This document shows positions 1-5,549 of a stretch of 5,549 nucleotides of DNA, one piece after another; positions within the stretch are counted from its first letter, which is position 1, and each line of letters starts with the position of its first letter. The translations under genes and the position numbers were made by a program. Below the pieces are notes generated by a model that searched no databases, was not told where the DNA came from, and worked only from the letters and a program-made list of their open reading frames with translations. The DNA comes from an uncultured Tolumonas sp. (GTDB lineage: Bacteria > Pseudomonadota > Gammaproteobacteria > Enterobacterales > Aeromonadaceae): assembly GCA_903931645.1 (NCBI GenBank), contig CAIZDF010000425.1, positions 1-5,549 of the forward strand. Reading direction: 5' to 3'.

Positions 1-728
1 CCATGTTCAAAGACCGAAACTTCTGTATTGGCTTATTACTGATCTTTATCTTAGGCGTCATGTTGCTGTCGACTGTGGCCTTGTTATCCCCTTTTCTAGA
101 AAACCTGCTGGGTTATCCGGTTTTAGCAACGGGGTTTGCCATGGCACCGCGTGGGCTCGGAACTATGTTGAGTATGAGTCTGGTCGGTCATCTGATGCGT
201 CGCTTTGATCTGCGGACATTATTGGTTGTCGGTTTATTAATGATGGTGGAATCATTATGGGAAATGTCGCTGTTTGATCTCAATATCACTTTCATCGATC
301 TGTTCAGAACGGGTTTTATCCAAGGTTTTGGGATGGGGTTCGTATTTGTACCGCTGAGCACAATGACCTTTATGACACTCGATCAGAAATATAGAAATGA
401 AGGCACAGCGATGTATAGCTTGTTGCGCAATATCGGTAGCAGTATTGGTATTTCAATCGTGGTTACTTTGCTATCGCAAAACACGCAGGTTTTTCATTCC
501 ATTCTGGCCGAGAATACCAACGGATTTAATGCTATTTGGTTACATCAGTTGCCGACACTGTGGGATCTGAAATCGGCCAGTGGCCTTGCTTTACTGAATA
601 AAACCATCACCCAGCAGGCTAGTCTGATCGCCTATCTGCGTGATTTTCGGTTGATGATGTTCATTACATTACTCGCGTTGCCATTGATATTTTTATTACG
701 TAAACGAACCGGAGCAATGACGCATTAA
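1..728 (+). CDS. DHA2-family (EmrB-like) MFS multidrug efflux permease, C-terminal part, 5'-truncated by window edge
   Basis: An inner-membrane major facilitator protein that most likely exports drugs or other toxic compounds in exchange for protons. Only the last 241 or so residues are present. The first visible Met (base 3, MFKDRNF) is probably internal, because DHA2 permeases have about 500 residues and 14 helices and carry a LF+(D/N)RNF segment just before the helices of the C-terminal half. Counting from that Met, I see hydrophobic segments at about 8-30, 38-62, 70-91, 97-121, 140-158 and 216-233, so about six helices. The APRGLGTM stretch (48-55), the FVPLSTMTF segment (115-123) and the RNIGSSIGISI stretch (142-152) are typical of this family. 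The long loop at 160-212 before the last helix is the usual periplasmic loop. An EmrA-like adaptor gene would be expected upstream, outside the window. The stop (TAA, 726-728) is 2 bases from the stop of the convergent kinase gene. The family call is firm; the substrate is unknown. Confidence 0.88.
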   Translation, partial: MFKDRNFCIGLLLIFILGVMLLSTVALLSPFLENLLGYPVLATGFAMAPRGLGTMLSMSLVGHLMRRFDLRTLLVVGLLMMVESLWEMSLFDLNITFIDLFRTGFIQGFGMGFVFVPLSTMTFMTLDQKYRNEGTAMYSLLRNIGSSIGISIVVTLLSQNTQVFHSILAENTNGFNAIWLHQLPTLWDLKSASGLALLNKTITQQASLIAYLRDFRLMMFITLLALPLIFLLRKRTGAMTH

Positions 729-739
729 TATCAGTGCGT
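720..739. other. Weak hairpin spanning both stop codons of the transporter/kinase convergent junction
   Basis: ACGCATT (720-726) can pair with AGTGCGT (733-739), giving 7 pairs including one G-T wobble, with a 6-base loop. It covers the transporter TAA (726-728) and the kinase TGA (complement of 731-733). No T-tract follows on either strand, so it is not a standard intrinsic terminator. It may slow polymerase or protect 3' ends, or it may be chance. Confidence 0.2.
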
Positions 740-1879
740 ATCGTCTGACTCGATCTCGGGCGAAATGGGCAACCAGACCGTAAAAACGGAACCTTTTCCG
801 GGTTCACTTTGCACATCGATATTCCCCTGATGTTTTTTGATAATGCCGTAGGCGACCGATAAACCTAAACCTGTACCGGCCCCTAAGCGTTTAGTCGTGA
901 AGAACGGGTCAAAAATTTTGGCTTTGACTTCTGGCGTCATACCACTGCCGGTGTCTGCAATAGCGATATAAACCTGATCTTGGGTTGCACCAGTTTTAAC
1001 GCGGATCTCGCCATGAATATCAATGGAATGAACAGCGTTTAGCAGCATGTTCATAAAAACCTGATTGAGTTGTGCGGGCATACAATGAATTTGCGGAATA
1101 TCGCCATATTCCCGGATCACGTCAGCTTTATATTTAAGTTCATTACTCAGTATGTTGAGTGTGCTATTCAGACCATCTTGTAAATTAGCCCACTCCCAGT
1201 AATTTTCCCCTGCGCGCGAAAAATGCAGCAAGTCTTGAACGATCCGCCTGACGCGGACCGCGCCTTCTATCGAATCTTGAAATAGCGGGCCAATATCCTC
1301 TTTCAAAAAATCGATATCGATTTCATCCCTTAATGACTGGATCTGTTGAGGCCAAAAAGGATTAGCTGGGTCAGCCGATGATTTTTCATAAAGCGCAATC
1401 AGTTGAAATAGTTGGGTAAAATAGCGCTGCAGCGAACTCAAATTCGAGGTAATAAATCCCATCGGGTTATTAATTTCGTGGGCTACACCGGCAGCTAACT
1501 GGCCAATCGACGCTAATTTTTCAGATTGCCGAAGCTGACGATCACTTTCTTCCAGTTTTTGAATTAACTCTTTTTGTTCTGCTTTTTCTTGCTCCAACGC
1601 TCGCAGTACCAGCTTTCGCTCTTCAATTTCCCCCATCATTTTCCATTGTGTATCGATGAGTTCGGCATTAATTTGTTTGTTTTTCAGTAACGCATTTTCT
1701 AACTGCTCCGTGCGGTTATGTACTTCATTTTCTAACATGACCTGTGATTGAAAAAGACTGAAATCAGTCATTTTGTCTGAGTTTCGCGCATCGGCTTGTT
1801 TGATCAATGCGGAGATGATTTTATTTAAACGGACAATTTCATTTTGTAAATCAGTGTTGGAATGCGGCTGTTCGGTCAT
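731..1879 (-). CDS. Soluble coiled-coil sensor histidine kinase, partner of the adjacent FIST (NosP-like) protein
   Basis: A 382-residue cytoplasmic histidine kinase. It has no signal peptide, membrane helix, PAS domain or receiver. Residues about 10-125 are charged and heptad-like, indicating a long coiled coil, and include LFQSQVMLENEVHNRTEQL (42-60), a segment I associate with NosP/FIST-linked kinases (NahK type). The H-box is GVAHEINNPM with phospho-acceptor His134. The N-box is around NQVFMNMLLNAVHSI (272-286). The G1 box is DTGSGM (309-314), the F-box FDPFFTTK (323-330), and the G2 box GAGTGLGLS (333-341). The catalytic core therefore looks complete. The start overlaps the stop of the upstream FIST gene (ATGA, 1876-1879), which argues for translational coupling and a shared mRNA. 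Having no sensor domain of its own, the kinase probably gets its signal by binding the FIST protein. No response regulator lies in the window, so the phosphate acceptor is unknown. Kinase identity is certain; the NosP partnership is inferred from gene order and architecture. Confidence 0.93.
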   Translation of the reverse strand: MTEQPHSNTDLQNEIVRLNKIISALIKQADARNSDKMTDFSLFQSQVMLENEVHNRTEQLENALLKNKQINAELIDTQWKMMGEIEERKLVLRALEQEKAEQKELIQKLEESDRQLRQSEKLASIGQLAAGVAHEINNPMGFITSNLSSLQRYFTQLFQLIALYEKSSADPANPFWPQQIQSLRDEIDIDFLKEDIGPLFQDSIEGAVRVRRIVQDLLHFSRAGENYWEWANLQDGLNSTLNILSNELKYKADVIREYGDIPQIHCMPAQLNQVFMNMLLNAVHSIDIHGEIRVKTGATQDQVYIAIADTGSGMTPEVKAKIFDPFFTTKRLGAGTGLGLSVAYGIIKKHQGNIDVQSEPGKGSVFTVWLPISPEIESDDTH

Positions 1880-3021
1880 GAGCTGGCATCTCCGTATCCA
1901 AAAGCAATGCCGGTGCAGGTTTGATTAAGATGTAACCCGCCGAATTGTTCACCGAAACTACTAAATCCTGACGTTTGGTTACGTATAAAAACATCACTTA
2001 CCGCTGGTAATTGTTGTGTATTCACAATATCCGTCCGTCGCAAAATACAGTCGCACACCAGCGTCAGTGATATATCGCCGAGTGCGGTTTGCAGTTTTTC
2101 AAATTGCTGATCTAGGTCTGTAGTCAGGTTGACGCTATTAGCAACCCGCAACACGACTCCTTCATCGATAGCACAATAGAGTTGTAAACTGCCATCAGGA
2201 TACATTTTTTGGATCGAACGAACGTACTCATTGCCATTCATTTTGATAACAACCGGCGACGCTGCGAAAACTTGCGCATTAAGTTGTTCAACAGAACAAC
2301 CAATTTGCTGTGCATAAACATGGGCTGCGGGTAATCCATTGAGCTCTATGATTGTCCGGTTAGCAATGTCAGCGGCAGTCACAACCAGTGGAGCACTGGT
2401 ACCAGAAAAGTGTTGTGTTTTAAACAAGCGGAATGGCCGGTCCGTGTTAAACAAAATCAATACACAACTATTTTCTAAAAATTTCCCACGATGAAAAGTA
2501 TAGGTGTGAGCAAACTGTAAGTTATCAGCGGCAGAACCGCCAAATAGAGGAATACGACCTAATGCTTTCTGGAAACAATGACTAATTAACTCTTCTTTTT
2601 TCGACAAGCCATCAATCAGTTGCATAGCAAAAGAGTAACGATTGTGGCTATCGTGTGCTAACGCAGTTAATTGCGGCACTAAATTTTGTACGAACTGTGT
2701 ACCCTTTGTTTCGCTAAAATCAGAAAGTCGAGTGAGCGAGCCGCTCACAACATCAAATTCATCTTTGGGAAATAAAACCGCAGTTAAAGAGTGTTCTAAA
2801 TAGCCCTCAGGTCCGATTTCTCCCGCAGCAGTACAGCCAACCACCTCAACATCAGGGAATAAAGTATTAAAACTCTCAGCTAATTGTTGTAAATCATAAG
2901 AACAAGAACAGAAAAACAAAATCAGGCAGGCAGACGAACCATCACGGAACTGCGCTTTCAGCTCGGTAACCGCTGTTTGTGCATCGGGAGAATGGGTTTG
3001 TGCCCGTAATATTTCGCTCAT
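1876..3021 (-). CDS. FIST N/FIST C-domain protein, NosP-like (probable heme/nitric oxide sensor)
   Basis: A 381-residue soluble protein made of an N-terminal FIST domain (about 30-225) and a C-terminal FIST_C domain (about 230-365). Visible family signatures are VGCTAAGEIG (61-70), LFGGSAADN (159-167) and the C-terminal GFSSFGEQFG followed by LHLNQTCTGIAFG (363-375). FIST proteins are input modules. Those encoded beside a histidine kinase in Pseudomonas, Legionella, Vibrio and Shewanella (NosP) bind heme and NO and modulate that kinase. His364 in the HLNQT motif is a conserved polar site, but I cannot assign the heme ligand from sequence alone. Cys38, Cys40, Cys63, Cys323 and Cys325 could make the protein redox- or metal-sensitive. 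The ATG at 3021 has a good ribosome site (AGGAAC). It is the first gene of a two-gene operon with the kinase. The FIST call is firm; NO sensing is inferred and small-molecule sensing of another kind remains possible. Confidence 0.88.
   Translation of the reverse strand: MSEILRAQTHSPDAQTAVTELKAQFRDGSSACLILFFCSCSYDLQQLAESFNTLFPDVEVVGCTAAGEIGPEGYLEHSLTAVLFPKDEFDVVSGSLTRLSDFSETKGTQFVQNLVPQLTALAHDSHNRYSFAMQLIDGLSKKEELISHCFQKALGRIPLFGGSAADNLQFAHTYTFHRGKFLENSCVLILFNTDRPFRLFKTQHFSGTSAPLVVTAADIANRTIIELNGLPAAHVYAQQIGCSVEQLNAQVFAASPVVIKMNGNEYVRSIQKMYPDGSLQLYCAIDEGVVLRVANSVNLTTDLDQQFEKLQTALGDISLTLVCDCILRRTDIVNTQQLPAVSDVFIRNQTSGFSSFGEQFGGLHLNQTCTGIAFGYGDASS
1890..1893 (-). promoter_or_regulatory. Ribosome binding site of the histidine kinase gene, inside the FIST gene
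   Basis: GGAG on the minus strand lies 10 bases before the kinase ATG and within the last codons of the FIST gene. The spacing is slightly long. Together with the ATGA overlap it suggests re-initiation by ribosomes finishing the FIST protein. Confidence 0.45.
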
Positions 3022-3025
3022 TATT

Positions 3026-3031
3026 GTTCCT
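3026..3031 (-). promoter_or_regulatory. Ribosome binding site of the FIST gene
   Basis: AGGAAC on the minus strand sits four bases upstream of the ATG at 3021 (core AGGA about six bases away). This spacing supports the chosen start. Confidence 0.6.
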
Positions 3032-3122
3032 GACCGTTGTTGGTTGAATGGCCTTTCCTACTGTTTGAATGTAGCCAAGAATTGAGTAAAAAGCTGATTA
3101 AAACCAAGCCAAGAGATAAATC

Positions 3123-3138
3123 TGTGATAGCTCACACA
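3123..3138. promoter_or_regulatory. CRP-like palindromic operator candidate
   Basis: The sequence TGTGA-TAGCTC-ACACA matches the CRP pattern TGTGA-N6-TCACA at nine of ten half-site bases. The same bases also contain TGTGA-TAGC-TCACA (3123-3136), perfect half-sites but with a 4-base spacer that is 2 bases too short for CRP. Its centre, 3130.5, lies about 42-45 bases before the start expected from the -10 at 3163-3168, close to a class II activator position for tilS. It could instead act on the divergent FIST operon. The outer flanks match the 22-base consensus poorly. Confidence 0.35.
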
Positions 3139-3159
3139 GCAGTGATCCCGAAGCCCATC

Positions 3160-3168
3160 TGTTATCAT
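3160..3168 (+). promoter_or_regulatory. Candidate extended -10 promoter for tilS
   Basis: TGT followed by TATCAT (3163-3168) fits the TGn-TATAAT extended -10 pattern with five of six hexamer matches. The -35 position (about 3140-3145, CAGTGA) is poor, as is often the case for extended -10 or activator-dependent promoters. The transcript would start near 3175, leaving a leader of about 29 bases before the GTG start of tilS. Confidence 0.35.
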
Positions 3169-3203
3169 GTGTTCATCTTGATCACGTTCTGAAATGAGTA
3201 TCT

Positions 3204-4535
3204 GTGAGCCATCATCGTTTAGAAACCGACGTATTCGCTATTTTGGATCAGCAGCTAAAACCCGGCCCATTACTGGTCGGGTTTAGTGGTGGTCTGGATT
3301 CCCGCGTATTGCTGGAATTATTGGCTCGTTATATTCGTCAACGAACAGGCTTTTCGTTACAGGCTGTACATGTCCATCATGGGTTGAATCCGTTGGCTGA
3401 TCAGTGGTTAAGCCACTGCCAGCAAACTTGCCAGACACTGGAAATCCCGTTTACTGCACAACGTGTTGAGCTTAAAAAACAGAGTCGTCAAAGCTTGGAA
3501 GATCTGGCGCGTCAGGCACGCTACGCTGTATTTCGGCAGTATTTGCCAAACGGTGGCATCTTGCTTACCGCGCATCATCAGGATGACCAGCTGGAAACAC
3601 TGCTGTTAGCACTGAAGCGTGGTTCCGGCCCTCGGGGGTTAGCTGCCATGCCAATGGACGCTGATTTTGCTGATGGTCGTTTGGTGCGCCCACTATTGTC
3701 TTTTAGTCGTCAGCAATTATTCGATTGGGCTATCAACCAGCGCCTAAGCTGGATTGAAGATGACAGCAATCACGATGAACGTTTTGATCGTAATTTTCTG
3801 CGCCAGCGCGTGATCCCATTATTGCGGGAACGTTGGCCAGAAATTGCTGTAACCGCATCGCGTAGTGCTGCTTTATGTGCGGAACAAGAAACTCTACTTG
3901 ATGAAATCGCCAAAACAGATCTGTTAGCCAGTCAGCATTGCGATGGCAGTTTACAGATTGAACGGTTGGAAAGTTTGTCATCCGCACGACGCCATCAGTT
4001 GTTGCGCTTCTGGTTACGCCAACAAACCGCGACGGTGCCATCGCTCGCGCAATTACAGAAAATCTGGCCTGAAGTGGCATTGGCCCGTGCTGATGCTATG
4101 CCGGAATTAGTCTGGCAACAAGGGTTTATCCGTCGATATCAGCAGCGTTTATATCAAGTTTCCCCAATACCAGCCGCTATTTCGTCGCAAGCATTACCGA
4201 TCGATATTCCCGTTCATTTAGCGAATGGCGTTTTGACGTTACAGACTGATTGCCTAAATGAACTGCGGTTACGCATGCCCGAGGCGAATGAACAATTAAC
4301 GATAGAATATGGCTTACCTGGTTCGCATAAAGCACATCCGGTGGGAAGAGAACATTCGCGAGAGTTGAAAAAGTTATGGCAGGAATATGGTGTTGCGCCT
4401 TGGCTCCGTAGCACAATGCCAGTCATCTGTTATCAGGGGAAGATTGCCTCAGTTGTCGGGTTATTTATCTGTCAGGATTATCTCTGTCAAACCGGAACTA
4501 TCGGGTTAAAAATCGACTGGAACCAAAATGCCTGA
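3204..4535 (+). CDS. tilS: tRNA(Ile)-lysidine synthetase TilS
   Basis: A cytosolic N-type ATP pyrophosphatase that converts the wobble cytidine (C34) of the CAU-anticodon tRNA(Ile) to lysidine, so that it is charged with isoleucine and reads AUA. At 443 residues it is close to the E. coli enzyme (432). The PP-loop is GFSGGLDSR (26-34). Other N-domain motifs are VHVHHGLN (55-62), TAHHQDDQLET (122-132), the IEDDSN stretch (184-189) and RNFLR (196-200). A helical substrate-binding domain follows at about 255-320, and the C-terminal TilS domain at about 365-435 holds GREHSRELKKLWQEYGVAPW (381-400). All three domains look intact. The GTG start is the only reasonable one: an in-frame TGA lies at 3195-3197, and the nearby ATG at 3194 is out of frame. 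The ribosome site is weak (TGAG, 3195-3198). The usual neighbour accA is not adjacent upstream; a FIST operon diverges instead. Confidence 0.97.
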   Translation: MSHHRLETDVFAILDQQLKPGPLLVGFSGGLDSRVLLELLARYIRQRTGFSLQAVHVHHGLNPLADQWLSHCQQTCQTLEIPFTAQRVELKKQSRQSLEDLARQARYAVFRQYLPNGGILLTAHHQDDQLETLLLALKRGSGPRGLAAMPMDADFADGRLVRPLLSFSRQQLFDWAINQRLSWIEDDSNHDERFDRNFLRQRVIPLLRERWPEIAVTASRSAALCAEQETLLDEIAKTDLLASQHCDGSLQIERLESLSSARRHQLLRFWLRQQTATVPSLAQLQKIWPEVALARADAMPELVWQQGFIRRYQQRLYQVSPIPAAISSQALPIDIPVHLANGVLTLQTDCLNELRLRMPEANEQLTIEYGLPGSHKAHPVGREHSRELKKLWQEYGVAPWLRSTMPVICYQGKIASVVGLFICQDYLCQTGTIGLKIDWNQNA

Positions 4536-4552
4536 CGTTGGCCTCAGGCATT
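4527..4552. terminator. Bidirectional hairpin terminator shared by tilS and the diguanylate cyclase gene
   Basis: AATGCCTGA (4527-4535) pairs perfectly with TCAGGCATT (4544-4552), a 9-bp stem with an 8-base loop (4536-4543). The left arm ends in the tilS TGA and the right arm begins with the complement of the cyclase TGA, so the loop is exactly the intergenic spacer. On the minus strand the stem runs into TTTTGG, a short T-run; on the plus strand TTCCGG follows, with a TTTTT only about ten bases further on. It is thus a plausible but weak intrinsic terminator, better for the cyclase mRNA than for tilS. Confidence 0.55.
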
Positions 4553-5428
4553 CCGGCGCAGATTTTTATTATGATACAGTTGTTCGTCGGCCTGATGATA
4601 GAGCTCTTTGGCGCTCATGCCGCTCGTCCAATTGGTATAACCTAAACTACAGCCCACATTCAGTTGTTTCAGTTCTGGATGTTGTGTCAGACGTTTTTGT
4701 AAGCGAACCATAACGCGTAACGCGGTAAATTCATCTGCCGGTTGGAACATCAGCGCAAACTCATCGCCACCCAAACGGAAGACCATGTCAGTACCGCGTA
4801 CAACATCAGTCAAAAGTTCAGCAAACACTTTTAAAACACTGTCGCCAGTTGGGTGACCATGGGTATCGTTGATCTGTTTAAAGTTATCTAAATCAACCAG
4901 CATCAATGTTAAGCCATTTGGCTGACGGCTATTTTGCTCAATCGATAACTGCATGGCTTCGTCAAAATGAGCGCGGTTACCTACACCGGTTAAATGATCC
5001 ATCCGGCATTGCTGATCCATCTCTTCCATTTTCAGAAACAAACGTAACGGGTTAATCAGCAACTGGTGTAATTGCTGCAACAGACGATGCTGATGAGGGT
5101 TCAGTTTGCCGGTTAATTCGTAATCAACTTGGCCCAGCAACTGCATCTTAGGATCAAGCAGAGAGAAATGCTGTTTGTAAGCGCCACGACCGAGATTTAA
5201 TATCTCGAAACGTTGTTCCATCCAGATATAAGCCATGCGGCAAACCGGCAAATGTTGGCTGGTCCAGGTGGCAAAAGATTGCAGCAGATCGGCGAGTTTT
5301 TCCTGGGTCATTAGCGTTTCCAACAGGGCTAATTTATCGCTGCTGGAGATCGGACTAAAGCCACTCACGCGGGCAAAATGCAGATCCGGGGTATGATCAT
5401 ATGCTGCTACAACAGATAAACCTTCCAT
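4544..5428 (-). CDS. Diguanylate cyclase, GAF-like N-terminus plus GGDEF domain
   Basis: A 294-residue cytosolic enzyme predicted to join two GTP into the second messenger c-di-GMP. Residues about 30-130 (helix, then mixed strands, ending LLINPLRLFLKMEEMD) resemble a degenerate GAF sensor fold leading into a signalling helix; the ligand is unknown and the family match is weak. The GGDEF domain covers about 140-292: DHLTGVGNR (144-152), LVDLDNFKQIND with metal-binding Asp179 (177-188), HGHPTGD (190-196), and the active site GGDEF (220-224). RGTD (211-214) lies exactly five residues before it, the position of the inhibitory I-site, so product inhibition is expected. No membrane helix or EAL domain is present. 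The ATG at 5428 follows a weak ribosome site (GGGTAAAAG), and no in-frame upstream start was found. It ends 8 bases from the convergent tilS stop. Activity is strongly predicted; the input signal is not. Confidence 0.93.
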   Translation of the reverse strand: MEGLSVVAAYDHTPDLHFARVSGFSPISSSDKLALLETLMTQEKLADLLQSFATWTSQHLPVCRMAYIWMEQRFEILNLGRGAYKQHFSLLDPKMQLLGQVDYELTGKLNPHQHRLLQQLHQLLINPLRLFLKMEEMDQQCRMDHLTGVGNRAHFDEAMQLSIEQNSRQPNGLTLMLVDLDNFKQINDTHGHPTGDSVLKVFAELLTDVVRGTDMVFRLGGDEFALMFQPADEFTALRVMVRLQKRLTQHPELKQLNVGCSLGYTNWTSGMSAKELYHQADEQLYHNKNLRRNA

Positions 5429-5549
5429 ATCTTTTACCCACTTAAAAACTAATCTTATTTCAAATAAAGCAAAAGCTATGCCTGTTTTAGATCTTTTTTT
5501 AATCTATTGATGTGTAAGGCTTTTTATAAAATAGACAGAAAATAAGGCA
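5429..5549. other. AT-rich upstream region of the diguanylate cyclase gene
   Basis: These 121 bases are clearly richer in A and T than the genes and contain no supported gene. A 13-base palindrome, TTATTT-C-AAATAA (5455-5467), lies about 27 bases before the cyclase start and could be an operator or simply low-complexity sequence. TTTTATAAAA (5523-5532) is a symmetrical -10-like element readable in either direction, but I see no -35 at correct spacing on either strand inside the window. The cyclase promoter is probably here; I cannot place it. Confidence 0.4.

Larger units (their letters stand above)
3022..3203. other. Divergent intergenic control region between the FIST-kinase operon and tilS
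   Basis: These 182 bases separate two divergently transcribed genes and should hold both promoters. On the tilS side there is a CRP-like palindrome (3123-3138) and an extended -10 (3160-3168). On the FIST side I see no strong promoter. The best -10 candidate on the minus strand is TACATT (3068-3073, four of six matches to TATAAT) with no recognisable -35, so an activator or alternative sigma factor is possible. I see no small gene, RNA or terminator here. Confidence 0.6.

Noticed and set aside
3..5. ATG at base 3 as the true start of the transporter
   Set aside because: The product would lack more than half of the 14-helix DHA2 fold, and the Met sits in a segment that is internal in the family. 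The gene is cut by the window edge.
3733..4080. 115-codon open frame on the minus strand inside tilS
   Set aside because: It lies fully antisense to well-conserved tilS coding sequence, has no family motifs, and has an arbitrary composition. It is a shadow frame.
4177..4426. Two overlapping minus-strand frames (79 and 70 codons) within the 3' part of tilS
   Set aside because: They are antisense to the conserved C-terminal TilS domain, overlap each other in different frames, and resemble no protein I know.
4528..4713. 61-codon plus-strand frame starting in the last codons of tilS
   Set aside because: It runs antisense to the conserved GGDEF domain, its ATG is inside the terminator stem, and its translation is not protein-like.
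5455..5467. AT palindrome as an intrinsic terminator
   Set aside because: The stem is six A-T pairs with a one-base centre, too weak to form a terminator hairpin.
5490..5532. Plus-strand promoter from TTGATG (5507-5512) to TATAAA (5525-5530)
   Set aside because: The spacer is only 12 bases, too short for sigma70, and the region is AT-rich enough to give such hexamers by chance.

Overview
The window reads as an ordinary chromosomal segment of a gammaproteobacterium of medium G+C content. TilS, the heme/NO-type FIST protein with its kinase, and the GGDEF protein all look gammaproteobacterial. My best guess is an Aeromonadales/Vibrionales/Shewanella-like host, possibly Tolumonas-like, but no feature here settles the genus. 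There are no rRNA or tRNA genes, insertion sequences, CRISPR arrays or phage genes. Coding density is very high.

Layout. (1) 1-728, plus strand: the C-terminal part of a DHA2-family (14-helix, EmrB-like) drug/proton antiporter, cut by the left edge. (2) 731-1879 and 1876-3021, minus strand: a two-gene operon whose first gene (right-hand) encodes a FIST-domain protein of the NosP type and whose second gene encodes a soluble coiled-coil histidine kinase. The two share a 4-base ATGA overlap. (3) 3022-3203: a 182-base divergent control region with a CRP-like palindrome and a likely extended -10 promoter facing tilS. (4) 3204-4535, plus strand: complete tilS, the essential tRNA(Ile)-lysidine synthetase, starting at GTG. 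(5) 4544-5428, minus strand: a cytosolic diguanylate cyclase with a degenerate GAF-like N-terminus and intact GGDEF and inhibitory RxxD sites. (6) 5429-5549: AT-rich upstream DNA of that gene.

Genes meet tail to tail twice with almost no spacing: 2 bases between the transporter and kinase stop codons, and 8 bases between tilS and the cyclase. At the second junction the two stop codons lie inside the arms of a perfect 9-bp hairpin whose loop is exactly the intergenic spacer, which looks like a shared bidirectional terminator.

Functionally, the notable content is signalling. FIST/NosP proteins in related bacteria bind heme and nitric oxide and control the autophosphorylation of a co-encoded kinase, which feeds into c-di-GMP, quorum or biofilm output. 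Here the kinase has no receiver domain and no response regulator beside it, and a diguanylate cyclase is encoded about 1.5 kb away on the same strand. A functional link between the two is an inference only. I found no convincing undescribed system; the NosP-kinase pair and the hairpin at the tilS end are the items most worth a second look.
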